From assembly GCF_031157315.1 (NCBI RefSeq), contig NZ_JAVIFU010000018.1:62001-126000 (forward strand): 64,000 nucleotides of DNA. The letters run 5' to 3'. Each line of letters starts with the position of its first letter. Position 1 is the first letter of the stretch. Of the stretch, positions 46,023-55,642 are shown one piece after another. Position numbers and translations under genes: made by a program. The notes under the pieces are model-generated. The model saw nothing but the letters and a program-made list of their open reading frames with translations, was not told the DNA's origin and searched no databases. This DNA comes from Paenibacillus sp. LHD-38 (GTDB lineage: Bacteria > Bacillota > Bacilli > Paenibacillales > Paenibacillaceae).

Positions 46023-46293
46023 TCGTTTACCTCTACTAAATCGAAATCTACTATCCTGATGCATTGAAGCCCCCCTTCCCCCATACATTTATTCAAAATA
46101 ATCAGCCGAGTGTATTTATATCGGAGAATGCCTTCCAAGGCCATTGTTTCCGAAGCAAGAGTCATGGATTCTTAATGCTTATGACTTTTAACTTTACAGT
46201 TAATGGAAAATACCAAAAAACATTCATGAATATATTATAACTTTGTTGAAAGATATTGTATTCTCTGCGCCAATTGATGATGTTAACATTGGA

Positions 46294-46315
46294 TTAACCA
46301 AAGGACATTGGTTAA
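46294..46315. promoter_or_regulatory. Palindromic operator before the uronate operon
   Basis: TTAACCAA-AGGACA-TTGGTTAA is a perfect eight-base inverted repeat 22 bases before the first gene. Its size suits a LacI- or GntR-type repressor. Confidence 0.45.
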
Positions 46316-46337
46316 GAAAGTGAGGAGATTGTTGCAT

Positions 46338-47135
46338 ATGCAGCCATCAAAAATAACATTTTCAGCTTTTATGAAAAATTGCAGAAAGGAGACATCCATC
46401 AGTGAATTAGGGAAATTAGTAAGTGGTCTGGGATTTAACGGAATAGAACTTGCAGTCAGACCAGGTTATCAGGTGGAACCCGAAGCTGCTGAGAAAGGCA
46501 TACCCAATGCAGTGAAGCAACTGAAAGAATATGGGCTTGAGGTTGTAAGTCTGGCTGCAACTCCAACGGAAGCGGTACTGGCGGGTTGTCAAGCAGCGGG
46601 TATCCCTATTATTAGAGTTTTAAAGGGGATTGACTTGAAGGTAGGATACGATGCTTCAATTGAGCAGCTTAAGAAAGAAATGGAAGAGCTTATTCCATTG
46701 TGTGAAAAGTACAAAGTTGCGATTGGATTACAGAATAGTTGTGGCGCAATGATCTCCAATTCAATGGAAATAAGAAATTTTATCCAGAGCTTTAATACGG
46801 ATGCCATTGGGGCGGTTTGGGACAGCGCTCACAGTGCGTTGTGCGGGGAAGAACCGGAACAAGGCTTAAGTATTATATGGCAGCATTTGAAAATGATAAA
46901 CCTGAAAAATGCCTATTACAGAAGAACAAATGGATTTGAATCCGCCCCTATTTGGGAAAAATATTTTACAACGGGTGACAATGGTCTTTCAGACTGGTCG
47001 AGAATTGCCGCCTATTTAAATGAAAGAAGCTTTTCAGGAAGTATTTGTTTTGCCCATGAGTATACGGATCAGGAGCAGCTTCTCAAACATCTTAAATATG
47101 ATTTGGATTATGCCCGCAAGCTGTTTATTTCCTAA
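46338..47135 (+). CDS. Sugar phosphate isomerase/epimerase (TIM barrel)
   Basis: A 265-residue xylose-isomerase-like TIM barrel protein. LVSGLGFNGIELAVRPGY near the N-terminus, GLQNSCGAMI in the middle and GAVWDSAHSAL then MINLKNAYY near the C-terminus are the metal-site strands of this family. The frame opens at TTG 46308, but ATG 46338 with GAGGAG is preferred. First gene of a co-directional set with a sugar lipoprotein and uronate-type enzymes. Substrate unknown. Confidence 0.8.
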   Translation: MQPSKITFSAFMKNCRKETSISELGKLVSGLGFNGIELAVRPGYQVEPEAAEKGIPNAVKQLKEYGLEVVSLAATPTEAVLAGCQAAGIPIIRVLKGIDLKVGYDASIEQLKKEMEELIPLCEKYKVAIGLQNSCGAMISNSMEIRNFIQSFNTDAIGAVWDSAHSALCGEEPEQGLSIIWQHLKMINLKNAYYRRTNGFESAPIWEKYFTTGDNGLSDWSRIAAYLNERSFSGSICFAHEYTDQEQLLKHLKYDLDYARKLFIS

Positions 47136-47186
47136 TAACAAGTGCCTGTTATAAGAAAAATAACTGATCAAGGGGAGCTATCTGTC

Positions 47187-48545
47187 ATGAAGAATGGTCA
47201 AGTATCAGAATTGAAAAAAACAGTATTTGTCGCTTTGAGCATCATGCTCGTATTATCACTTCTTCTTGCAGGATGCGCAAGTAATAAGGGGACTGACAAT
47301 GATCAAACAACTACACCAAAAGCAAAAGATAAACCAGTCACAATTGATTTTTGGTATGAGGGATCAGGTCCGTCAAGAACCGAGCTCTATGAAGGAATTA
47401 TTAAAGAATGGAATGAAAAAAATCCTGATATTATCGTAAAGGGAACCTATTTAGCACTTGATTCAGCAATGGAAAAGCTTAAAGTTTCAATAGCTGGAGG
47501 GGTTACGCCTGATATTGTCACCATACAATCTTCCATGACGTCGGAGTTATTTAAACAAGATATATTTGTACCTTTGGATGAAAAGTTTAACGCATGGGAT
47601 GAGAGTAAACTATTTATCGATGACTATTTAGATGTTATAAAAAATGCAGATTCAGAGGGTAGATTGCTTTCGCTACCACAGGCTGCCAATATGTATGGCA
47701 TATGGTACAGAACAGATGTATTTAAAGAAAAAGGACTTGAATCTCCAGGAGGATCTTGGAATACCTTCTTTACGAATATTGAGAAATTGACGGATAAGTC
47801 AAACAATACGTACGGACATACGATAAGGGGCGGGAACGTATCGGTCATTCAATTATTAAACCCCCTGATAGCCTATGTTGGATTGCCCGACTTCTTTGAT
47901 GCGGAAGGAAAAGCTCAGATTTTAAGAAGCCCTGAAGCAGTTGAGTTTATTAACAGATACGCAGATGTGTTTAAAAAGGGACAGGCACCTCAGTCTTCCT
48001 TAACTGCCAGCTTTAAAGAGATGGCTTCCGACTTCATTTCAGGAGTATCCATGTCATATGTTCACAACTTAGGCTCATTCGAAACGGTTGGAACGGCATT
48101 TAAACCTGATCAATATGGATTTGCTGTGTTCCCTAAGTCACCATCCACTGGGAAATATACTTCAGTTAAACCTACTGTAAAGTCTAACGCTATATTTAAG
48201 GCATCTAAACACCAAGATGAAGCTTGGGAATTTATGAAGTTCTTGGCTTCCAATGAGTCAAATACAGCGATAAACTCGCTTATTGGTGAACTGCCCGTTC
48301 GTCAAGACACCATGGAAGCTGAATGGGTTCTATCCTCTCCTCATCTTAAAGAGGCCATTCCTTTCCTAGCTGATAACGATAAGTTAGCAGTACGCAATCC
48401 AGACTATTTAGCAGAATTTAACACGATTACGAAACAAGTTGGAGAACCAAATTTCCAATCCGTGTTAACAGGGAGTATGACAGCAGAAGCCTTCTTAGAA
48501 AAACTAGCAATAGATTTTGAAAATGCTTATGCAAATCAAAAATAA
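47187..48545 (+). CDS. Sugar-binding lipoprotein of an ABC importer
   Basis: A 452-residue family 1 solute-binding protein. The signal ends in LLAGC (lipobox cysteine near residue 29), followed by a charged linker, then VTIDFWYEGSGPSRTELYEG, the typical first strand and helix. It would bind a sugar or oligouronide for the permeases at 53786 and 54701. ATG 47187 has AGGGGAG upstream; the in-frame opening at 47142 is not used. Confidence 0.88.
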   Translation: MKNGQVSELKKTVFVALSIMLVLSLLLAGCASNKGTDNDQTTTPKAKDKPVTIDFWYEGSGPSRTELYEGIIKEWNEKNPDIIVKGTYLALDSAMEKLKVSIAGGVTPDIVTIQSSMTSELFKQDIFVPLDEKFNAWDESKLFIDDYLDVIKNADSEGRLLSLPQAANMYGIWYRTDVFKEKGLESPGGSWNTFFTNIEKLTDKSNNTYGHTIRGGNVSVIQLLNPLIAYVGLPDFFDAEGKAQILRSPEAVEFINRYADVFKKGQAPQSSLTASFKEMASDFISGVSMSYVHNLGSFETVGTAFKPDQYGFAVFPKSPSTGKYTSVKPTVKSNAIFKASKHQDEAWEFMKFLASNESNTAINSLIGELPVRQDTMEAEWVLSSPHLKEAIPFLADNDKLAVRNPDYLAEFNTITKQVGEPNFQSVLTGSMTAEAFLEKLAIDFENAYANQK

Positions 48546-48574
48546 TAAAGAAATATAGGAGTGGGAGGAAGCAT

Positions 48575-49606
48575 ATGAATGGCGCTATGAAATATCAACA
48601 AGGGCATGGTGTGAAAATTTCAGCCGCAATTAAGCCGAATGCTTCAGACGAGGAAATCAGTTTTTTACAACAGATTGGGGTTAACTATTGTTATACATGG
48701 ATTCAACCTGAACAGATGAATTATGATTTTATATCGAAGCTCAAAGAGCGGTGCAGTCGTTACGGTATAACATTATTTAATATTGGTATTGCGTTTTATG
48801 GTAAATCTGCAGCCATTCAGTTGGGGCTGCCTGAAAGAGACGAACATATTGATCAATTCAACAAATTTATTGGAGTTTTGAGTCGCGCAGATATTCATAC
48901 TACAACGATTACTTGGGAACCGAGCGGATTTGGAGCTTTATGTACGACGGCAGATGGCCAAGCCGGCAGCACGTTATATTCACCTGTTGGCAGAGGCGGT
49001 TCTATAACAAGGGCTTGTGATTATTCCATTCTAAAGGATATGCCTTTCACGCACGGGAGACAGTACTCAAGAGATGAAATCTGGACTAACTTTGAATACT
49101 TTCTGAAGAAGGTTATTCCTGTTGCGGAGAAGGAAGAAGTTCGAATATCGTTGCACCCCAACGATCCTCCCGTCCAAACGGCCCGAGGCATTTCATCTCT
49201 GATAACATGCATGGATGATTACCGGAAGGCATTTAAGCTCGCGAACAGTGATTTCTTCGGAATGGAGCTATGTGTCGGGTGTTGGCTTGAAGGAGGAAAT
49301 GCGGGTTTTGGCGATATAAGAAAAGGAATTCAAGAGTTTGTAAAGGCGAATAAAGTATTTATTGTTCACTTTAGAAATGTGTCAGGAGTTATGCCTTATT
49401 TTGTAGAGACATTCGTTGATGACGGCTATGCCGATATGTATGAAATTATGAAGTTTTTTGTTAAGGCAGGATATAATGGAACGCTTGTATTGGATCATGC
49501 GCCTACTATAGCAGGACAAGGGGAAAACGGTGAAATTCTTACTACTGCGTATTCCCTGGGATATATTAAAGCCTTGCTCCAAGCAGCTGAATCAGAAAAT
49601 AATTAA
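48575..49606 (+). CDS. Mannonate dehydratase-like (UxuA family)
   Basis: A 343-residue TIM barrel enzyme similar to UxuA, which converts mannonate to 2-keto-3-deoxygluconate. VRISLHPNDPP, MELCVGCWLEGG, FIVHFRNVSG and a late VLDHAPTI segment place histidine, cysteine and aspartate metal ligands as in UxuA. UxuA relatives also occur with other hexuronate or aldonate substrates. GGGAGG stands before ATG 48575. It follows the lipoprotein by 29 bases. Confidence 0.8.
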   Translation: MNGAMKYQQGHGVKISAAIKPNASDEEISFLQQIGVNYCYTWIQPEQMNYDFISKLKERCSRYGITLFNIGIAFYGKSAAIQLGLPERDEHIDQFNKFIGVLSRADIHTTTITWEPSGFGALCTTADGQAGSTLYSPVGRGGSITRACDYSILKDMPFTHGRQYSRDEIWTNFEYFLKKVIPVAEKEEVRISLHPNDPPVQTARGISSLITCMDDYRKAFKLANSDFFGMELCVGCWLEGGNAGFGDIRKGIQEFVKANKVFIVHFRNVSGVMPYFVETFVDDGYADMYEIMKFFVKAGYNGTLVLDHAPTIAGQGENGEILTTAYSLGYIKALLQAAESENN

Positions 49607-49630
49607 AAACATGTCGGAGGCGGATGAAAA

Positions 49631-50632
49631 ATGGCATTAGTAGCATATGAGCAATTGCTAGGCGAAATTAAAAGAGTTCTCATTAAGTATGGAGTTAATG
49701 AAGAAAAAGCTAGTCTAATAGCGACAATATATGCAGAAAATTCTCTTGTTGGCGTTTACTCTCATGGAGCTAATATTTTTGTGAATACCTGCAAGAGAAT
49801 ATTGGAAGGTACAGTGAACGCAAACGCCGAACCCGAAAAAATCGGCGGACTCGGAGGCTTTGAGAGATGGGAAGGAAACAAGGGATTGGGCCCTTATAAT
49901 TCCTATACCTGTGCCATGCGTGCGGCGGAACTGGCCAAAGAATTTGGGATCGGTTGTGTTTCCTTAAGAAATAACAACCACTGGGGCAGAGCCGGCAAAT
50001 ACAGTTCACTAATTGCCGATCAGGGAATGATTGGCATATGCGCGACAAATGGAACCTCTTGTATGGCAACTTGGGGAGGAACCACAAGCAGGATTGGCAA
50101 TAACCCATTGACAATTGCAGTTCCACGGGAAGGCGGTAATGTTGCTGTCGACATGGCATTTTCCCAGTTTTCCTTTGGGCAGCTTAATAACCATAAGGTA
50201 GCAGGGAAATCATTGCCGGTTCTTGGAGGATATGATGAGAGTGGAGAAATGACCACCGATCCTGCTCAAGTTATGGAAACAAGAAAATTATTGCCTGTTG
50301 GATACTGGAAAGGCGCCGCTCTGGCCACACTTATCGATCTTGTTGTTTCTTGCGCATCTACAGGAAATACAACGAAACAATTAGATGAATTCGGCGCAGA
50401 CATCAACATTTCTCAAATTTATATTGCGATTAACTTTGCTGCTATTGGCGGACGGGAAGAAGCCATGCAAATCGTTGAGGATACGATCGCATATGTAAAG
50501 GATACTGAAATAGCTCCTGGTTTTGAGTCGGTTAGATTCCCGGGTCAATCCTTGATTGATACCAAGGAGAAAAACCTTAAAGACGGTATTCCATTAAATG
50601 ATGCAGTATGGGAAAACTTGTTATCGTTATAA
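49631..50632 (+). CDS. Ldh2/malate-lactate type oxidoreductase (copy 1)
   Basis: A 333-residue NAD(P)-dependent dehydrogenase of the Ldh2/YiaK group, which acts on 2-keto or 2-hydroxy acids such as 2,3-diketogulonate, ureidoglycolate or malate. SHGANIF, LRNNNHWGRAGKYS and GNNPLTIAVP are family signatures. GGAGG precedes ATG 49631. A close paralogue is at 52765. A strong hairpin follows. The substrate is probably a keto-aldonate from uronate breakdown. Confidence 0.85.
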   Translation: MALVAYEQLLGEIKRVLIKYGVNEEKASLIATIYAENSLVGVYSHGANIFVNTCKRILEGTVNANAEPEKIGGLGGFERWEGNKGLGPYNSYTCAMRAAELAKEFGIGCVSLRNNNHWGRAGKYSSLIADQGMIGICATNGTSCMATWGGTTSRIGNNPLTIAVPREGGNVAVDMAFSQFSFGQLNNHKVAGKSLPVLGGYDESGEMTTDPAQVMETRKLLPVGYWKGAALATLIDLVVSCASTGNTTKQLDEFGADINISQIYIAINFAAIGGREEAMQIVEDTIAYVKDTEIAPGFESVRFPGQSLIDTKEKNLKDGIPLNDAVWENLLSL

Positions 50633-50650
50633 TAACCTTTGTTTCGTCCG

Positions 50651-50685
50651 AGCCCCGACCTGGCATGCCCCCTTCGGTCGGGGCT
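50651..50685 (+). terminator. Hairpin terminator inside the uronate cluster
   Basis: AGCCCCGACC and GGTCGGGGCT are a perfect ten-base stem followed by TTACA; a weak T run suggests partial termination. Confidence 0.6.
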
Positions 50686-50693
50686 TTACAAAA

Positions 50694-50720
50694 ACGGCAT
50701 TGAGCAAGGTGCAATGCCGT
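50694..50720 (+). other. Second hairpin next to the ribosome site
   Basis: ACGGCATTG and CAATGCCGT form a perfect nine-base stem three bases before GAAAGGGAGGG, so it could influence translation of the next gene or stabilise a processed mRNA. Confidence 0.5.
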
Positions 50721-50738
50721 GGAAAGGGAGGGAAACTG

Positions 50739-51692
50739 ATGGAATCGATCACCTTATATACAAGCAGGCATTCCGATTCCGATTACCATTTTTATCGTAT
50801 GTTTACGGAGCAAACTGGGATTGTCGTAAATGTGATAGCTGACGGAAGTGATCAATTGATTCACCGGTTAGAAATGGAGGGTATCGGCACAGCGGCAGAC
50901 CTGTTAATGACCGGAGATGCAGGTAATTTATACGTGGCCCAAGAGAAGCAATTGTTCCAGTCTGTCGAGAGTGAACGGTTAAGGCGGAATATACCGGAAA
51001 AGTTGAGAGATTCGGATAACAAGTGGTTTGGATTGACCAAAAGAGCACGTGTAATTGTCTTTAACAAGGAGAGGGTCAACCCGTCAGATCTTTCAACCTA
51101 TGAAGCCTTGACCGAGCCGGAATGGAAAGGACGTATACGGATGCGTTCATCCAAAAACATATACAACAAATCACTACTCGCTTCATTTATCGAAATCATG
51201 GGGGAAGAGTATGCCAAGTATTGGGCGCGAAGCATCGTAAACAATTTAAGTAGAGAGCCTGGAGGGGACGACTTCGACCAGGTGAGAGAGATTGCCGCTG
51301 GACTGGGCGACGTGTCACTTATAAATACTTATTATGTCGTCAAAATGCTGTACTCTTCAGACCCCGAAGATGTTAAGGCTGCTGAAGCTATAGGTGTGTA
51401 CTTCCCGAATCAAGGGGGTACGGGAACTCATGTCAATTTGAGCGGTATAGCATTAACGAAGTACTCAAAAAATAAAGAAGCTGCTATCCGCTTCATGGAG
51501 TTTCTCTCGGATGAAGCCATTCAGACATCATACGCGGAAACGAAATATGAGTATCCCGTCCATCCCAATGCGAATCTATCCAAGCTTTTGCAGTCGTGGG
51601 GAGATTTCCAGGAACAAGAGATATATATGGATGCTTTGGGACGAAACCAGCAGAAGGCGATTCATATATTTGATCAAGCCGGTTGGCAATGA
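50739..51692 (+). CDS. AfuA/FbpA-like binding protein without signal peptide
   Basis: A 317-residue protein of the Fe3+/ABC binding family (ITLYTSRHSDSDYHFY, then KWFGLTKRARVIVFNKERV, and GDVSLINTYYVVKML). Relatives are secreted. Here ATG 50739, with GGGAGGG upstream, starts at the first strand of the fold; the frame upstream (from 50598) is charged and does not encode a signal helix. The product would stay in the cytoplasm unless the N-terminus was lost. No matching permease is near. It may be a cytosolic ligand sensor or chaperone, or a degraded importer part. Confidence 0.78.
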   Translation: MESITLYTSRHSDSDYHFYRMFTEQTGIVVNVIADGSDQLIHRLEMEGIGTAADLLMTGDAGNLYVAQEKQLFQSVESERLRRNIPEKLRDSDNKWFGLTKRARVIVFNKERVNPSDLSTYEALTEPEWKGRIRMRSSKNIYNKSLLASFIEIMGEEYAKYWARSIVNNLSREPGGDDFDQVREIAAGLGDVSLINTYYVVKMLYSSDPEDVKAAEAIGVYFPNQGGTGTHVNLSGIALTKYSKNKEAAIRFMEFLSDEAIQTSYAETKYEYPVHPNANLSKLLQSWGDFQEQEIYMDALGRNQQKAIHIFDQAGWQ

Positions 51693-51730
51693 CTGATAGA
51701 GATAAGCTCTCTATTTCGAGGAGGATGTTT

Positions 51731-52750
51731 ATGAAGGCTATTGAAGTGATTCGCCCCGGAGAGATTCATATTATAAATAGAGAAAACTACGGTAAACCTG
51801 CAGCGGATGAAGTCATTATAAAAATGAAAGCGGCAGGTATTTGCGGTTCTGATATTCATATTTACAATGGACATTCGGCATTTGCAGTGTATCCCAATAT
51901 AATGGGGCATGAATTAGCGGGGGAGATTGTTGAGGTGGGGGAGAGCGTGACTCATCTTCAGAAGGGGGATAAGGCGGTAGTCAACAACGTCTTGTCCTGC
52001 GGTACTTGTTATGCTTGTTCTATTGGCAGAGAGAATGTGTGCAGAGAGGTTAAGGTTCTTGGCGTGCATGTTGAAGGCGGTTACAAAGAGTTTTTGAAAA
52101 TTCGCGGAAAAAATGTTTATAAAATTCCAAATACCGTACCTTGGGAGCACGCTGCGTTAATTGAGCCCTATAGCATTGCAGCTCAGGTTATTGATAGAGG
52201 AGGCTTGTCCGAGAATGACCATGTGTTGATTTGTGGAGCGGGTCCGCTTGGATTGATTACTCTTCAAGCGGTAAAGAGACTGAATGTAAAGGTTGCAGCT
52301 GTGGATATAGTGGAAAGCAGACTCGAAAAAGCTAAAGAATTGGGTGCAGATCTCGTTATAAACACTAAGAAAGACCCGCTTGTCGAAACGGTTATGGATT
52401 TTACGAATCAAGAGGGGGCAAGTTTTATTGTTGAATCAACGGGGAATATCGCTGTACTTGAAATATGCGTTTCCGATCTTGCAGCTCAAGCAGGACGAAT
52501 CGTGGTGCTGGGCTTTCCTAAAGAAAAAGCAAAAATCAGTCCATTTGACATTATGAGACGAGAGCTCGACATTATCGGCTCGAGATTGAATAATAACAAG
52601 TTTCCTATTGCCATTGAATGGATGGAAAAAGGAGAGGTCGATCCCGAAAAAATTATTTCCCATAGATACAGTTTTGATCAAGCCAAGGAAGCAATGGATT
52701 TGATTAATGAAAAACCAAATGAAGTCATTAAAGTAGTTTTGCTATTTTAA
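51731..52750 (+). CDS. Zinc-dependent medium-chain dehydrogenase
   Basis: A 339-residue MDR alcohol/polyol dehydrogenase. The catalytic zinc cysteine is in AGICGSDIHIYNG, with GHELAGE following, the structural zinc cysteines in CGTCYACSIGRENVC, and the Rossmann loop in ICGAGPLGLITLQ. It resembles L-idonate, galactitol or threonine dehydrogenases. GAGGAGG precedes ATG 51731. Likely role: oxidation of an aldonate or polyol in the uronate pathway. Confidence 0.86.
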   Translation: MKAIEVIRPGEIHIINRENYGKPAADEVIIKMKAAGICGSDIHIYNGHSAFAVYPNIMGHELAGEIVEVGESVTHLQKGDKAVVNNVLSCGTCYACSIGRENVCREVKVLGVHVEGGYKEFLKIRGKNVYKIPNTVPWEHAALIEPYSIAAQVIDRGGLSENDHVLICGAGPLGLITLQAVKRLNVKVAAVDIVESRLEKAKELGADLVINTKKDPLVETVMDFTNQEGASFIVESTGNIAVLEICVSDLAAQAGRIVVLGFPKEKAKISPFDIMRRELDIIGSRLNNNKFPIAIEWMEKGEVDPEKIISHRYSFDQAKEAMDLINEKPNEVIKVVLLF

Positions 52751-52764
52751 GGAGGAATGAACGC

Positions 52765-53766
52765 GTGAGAATCCCGTACGAAGAAATGAAAAGCGAATTC
52801 AAACGAATTTTTATGGAGAAAGGGTTCAATGAGGAGTCAGCAGAGCAAGCTGCGACATCTTTTGCCGATAATAGCTGTGATGGCGTGTATTCTCATGGTG
52901 TAAACCGCTTTCCAAGAGTCGTGCAGTATATAGAAAAGGGTTATATTAAACCGAATGTCAAAGCTACAAAAATTGGCGGTTTAGGCGCATTGGAAAACTG
53001 GGATGGTCATTTAGGATTAGGAAGCTTAATTGCGAAGCAATGTATGGATCGAGCTATTGATCTGGCATCACAATATGGTATTGGTTGTGTAGCTATAAAA
53101 AATAATAATCACTGGATGAGGGGCGGAGCGTATGGCTGGCAGGCGGCTAACGCTGGATGCATTGGCATTTGCTGGACCAATACCCAGCCGAATATGCCTG
53201 CATGGGGTGCAATGGACAGAAGGATCGGTAATAATCCTTTGATTATGGCTATTCCTCGTCAAAAGGGACATATTGTTGTTGATATGGCAATGTCGCAGTA
53301 CTCTTATGGAAAAATCGAAGAGTATAAATTGAAAAATAAAGATCTTCCTGTTCCAGGCGGTTTTGATTCAAATGGGGCTATCTCTACCGATCCTGCAGAA
53401 ATAGAAAAAACATGGCGCATGCTTCCTGTCGGTTTTTGGAAAGGATCAAGCCTTTCGATCGTTTTGGATTTGATATCAGCGGTATTGTCAGGCGGGAATA
53501 CGACTGCAGATGTTGGCAAGCTGGGCGGTGACGAATATGCCTTATCGCAAGTGCTTATTGCTATAGACCCTACCAAACTTAATGACAGTGAAAATATTGA
53601 AAAAGCATTAGACGAGTCTATCGAATATATAAAATCTTCGTTACCGGTTTCGGAAGACGGGGAGATCTATTATCCCGGTGAACGGGCAGCATTCACCCGA
53701 GAAGATAATTTAAAGCACGGCATACCAGTGGATGATGAGGTTTGGAGACAAATAACATCTACGTAA
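52765..53766 (+). CDS. Ldh2/malate-lactate type oxidoreductase (copy 2)
   Basis: A 333-residue paralogue of the 49631 gene of identical length, with SHGVNRFPRV, KNNNHWMRGGAYGW and GNNPLIMAIP. GTG 52765 follows AAGGAGG. Two such enzymes in one operon suggest sequential oxidation or reduction of related keto-acids, or a duplicated gene that diverged. It lies 14 bases after the zinc dehydrogenase. Confidence 0.86.
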   Translation: MRIPYEEMKSEFKRIFMEKGFNEESAEQAATSFADNSCDGVYSHGVNRFPRVVQYIEKGYIKPNVKATKIGGLGALENWDGHLGLGSLIAKQCMDRAIDLASQYGIGCVAIKNNNHWMRGGAYGWQAANAGCIGICWTNTQPNMPAWGAMDRRIGNNPLIMAIPRQKGHIVVDMAMSQYSYGKIEEYKLKNKDLPVPGGFDSNGAISTDPAEIEKTWRMLPVGFWKGSSLSIVLDLISAVLSGGNTTADVGKLGGDEYALSQVLIAIDPTKLNDSENIEKALDESIEYIKSSLPVSEDGEIYYPGERAAFTREDNLKHGIPVDDEVWRQITST

Positions 53767-53785
53767 AACGGAAGGAGAGATTTCT

Positions 53786-54697
53786 ATGCTTAGAAGGCTG
53801 GAGAATATTAATTTTAAACAACTGCACAGACAATTAACGCCATATTATTTTCTTTCTCCTGTAATTGTGCTCATGCTGGCTTTTGTCGCTTATCCAATAT
53901 TAAATGTATTTTACTATAGTCTTCAGCATTATAATCCCGTTACTCCAGGGGCAAATGGGCTTATTTGGTTTAATAATTACATTGAGCTTTTTAAGAATGA
54001 CAAAACGTTCTGGCCCTCATTAATTGTGTCTGCAAAATGGGTATTCTTTGTTGTTTCCATACAATTCATTCTCGGGTTGGTATGTGCACTTGTGCTTAAT
54101 TCTAAATTTAAAGGCCGCGGCTTTATGCGATCTATCACATTTGCCCCATGGGCGCTCTCAGGAGTAATGATAGCTATTATATGGTCTTTAATATTTAATC
54201 AACATATTGGTGTCTTAAATGACTTTCTGATGAAAATAGGCATTATCAATGAACCTGTTGCGTGGCTGGCAAATCAGTCTTCCGTCTTTGGCTCTGTAGT
54301 AGTTGCAGAAGTGTGGGGAGGAGTCCCGTTTTTTGCAATCGCTTTATTGGCTCAGCTGCAGTCGGTTCCTAATGAATTGTATGAATCATGTGAAATTGAT
54401 GGAGGAAATTCCATAGCTAAATTTAGATTTATTACGTTTCCATTTTTGAAGGATACCATTATATTAACCACTCTATTAAGGGCTGTATGGGAGTTTAGCA
54501 CAGTCGATCTTATATTTGTTCTTACCGGTGGAGGCCCAATGAATATGACATCGACCCTAAGTGTCTATTTAACTAATGTTGCCTTTAAAACGAGTAATTT
54601 TGGTTATGGTTCTGCGATTGGCGTGGTTACATTTTTTATAATGTTAATATGCTCGCTGGTGTATCTGAAGCTAAATAAATTAACGGAGGAAAATTAA
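53786..54697 (+). CDS. ABC sugar permease, UgpA/MalF-like
   Basis: A 303-residue CUT1 permease with six helices and the EAA loop ELYESCEIDGGNSIAKFRFIT. GGAAGGAG precedes ATG 53786. Together with the next permease and the lipoprotein at 47187 it makes an importer. No ATPase gene is present, so a shared ATPase is expected. Confidence 0.88.
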   Translation: MLRRLENINFKQLHRQLTPYYFLSPVIVLMLAFVAYPILNVFYYSLQHYNPVTPGANGLIWFNNYIELFKNDKTFWPSLIVSAKWVFFVVSIQFILGLVCALVLNSKFKGRGFMRSITFAPWALSGVMIAIIWSLIFNQHIGVLNDFLMKIGIINEPVAWLANQSSVFGSVVVAEVWGGVPFFAIALLAQLQSVPNELYESCEIDGGNSIAKFRFITFPFLKDTIILTTLLRAVWEFSTVDLIFVLTGGGPMNMTSTLSVYLTNVAFKTSNFGYGSAIGVVTFFIMLICSLVYLKLNKLTEEN

Positions 54698-54700
54698 ATT

Positions 54701-55543
54701 ATGAATACAAAAACAAAAAAGATCATACATAGATTCATTTTCCTCTATATACCGTTAATAGCTACGATTACCTTTATTATATTCCCAATTTACTGGACGT
54801 TAATTACAGCCTTTAAGCTTGAAAGCGATATTGTTTCCAGACCTGTATCTTATTTTCCGAGATCCTTTACTTTTAACAACTTTATTGTTGCCTGGAACAG
54901 TGTCGGCTTCGATAAATACTTCTTGAATAGTGTTATTGTATCGGGTACCGTATTAGTAGGTGTGGTTATTCTTTCGATCTTGGTGGCGTACCCTCTTACC
55001 AGATTTAAGTTTAAGGGAAGAAAAGCATTTTTTATTATTTTATTGTGTACACAATTTTTGCCTATGGCTATGATGATTATACCTTTGTTTATGATTTTTA
55101 AATCAATGTATCTTATCGATTCTTTGGCTTCGGTTATCATTGCAACCATAGCATTCAAACTTCCATTTATATCACTTTTAATGGTTGGTTTTATGTCTAA
55201 AATTCCAGTTGAAATAGAAGAGGCCGCTATGATCGATGGTTGTAACAGACTGCAGGGGTTATTTAGAATTATACTGCCCATCCTTCTTCCAGGCGTAGTC
55301 GCGGCAAGCTCATTCGCTTTTATTTATGCATGGAAAGAGTTTTTATTTACCTTTATGTTTGTGAATTCACCTTCAAAATTAACGATTACGGTCGGCTTAA
55401 GTTCTATGCTGAGTGAATACAGTATTTCGTATGGTCTATTGGCTGCGGGTTGCATTATCGCTATGATTCCCCCAATTCTGCTGTTTGCATATATTCAGAA
55501 GTTCCTTGTTCAGGGGATGGCCAGCGGTGCAATTAAAGGATAA
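54701..55543 (+). CDS. ABC sugar permease, UgpE/MalG-like
   Basis: A 280-residue partner permease, with an EAA loop VEIEEAAMIDGCNRLQGLFRI and the C-terminal GMASGAIKG tail. GGAGG lies before ATG 54701, three bases after the first permease. It is the last gene before the sensor kinase. Confidence 0.88.
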   Translation: MNTKTKKIIHRFIFLYIPLIATITFIIFPIYWTLITAFKLESDIVSRPVSYFPRSFTFNNFIVAWNSVGFDKYFLNSVIVSGTVLVGVVILSILVAYPLTRFKFKGRKAFFIILLCTQFLPMAMMIIPLFMIFKSMYLIDSLASVIIATIAFKLPFISLLMVGFMSKIPVEIEEAAMIDGCNRLQGLFRIILPILLPGVVAASSFAFIYAWKEFLFTFMFVNSPSKLTITVGLSSMLSEYSISYGLLAAGCIIAMIPPILLFAYIQKFLVQGMASGAIKG

Positions 55544-55642
55544 ATGGCTATAAAGATTGAAAATCCGAATGTGTTGTAAATTTCAAGGTGAAATGAGTAA
55601 GTAGCAAGCCCTTGCACACAAACGGAAGGAATGAAGACGAAC

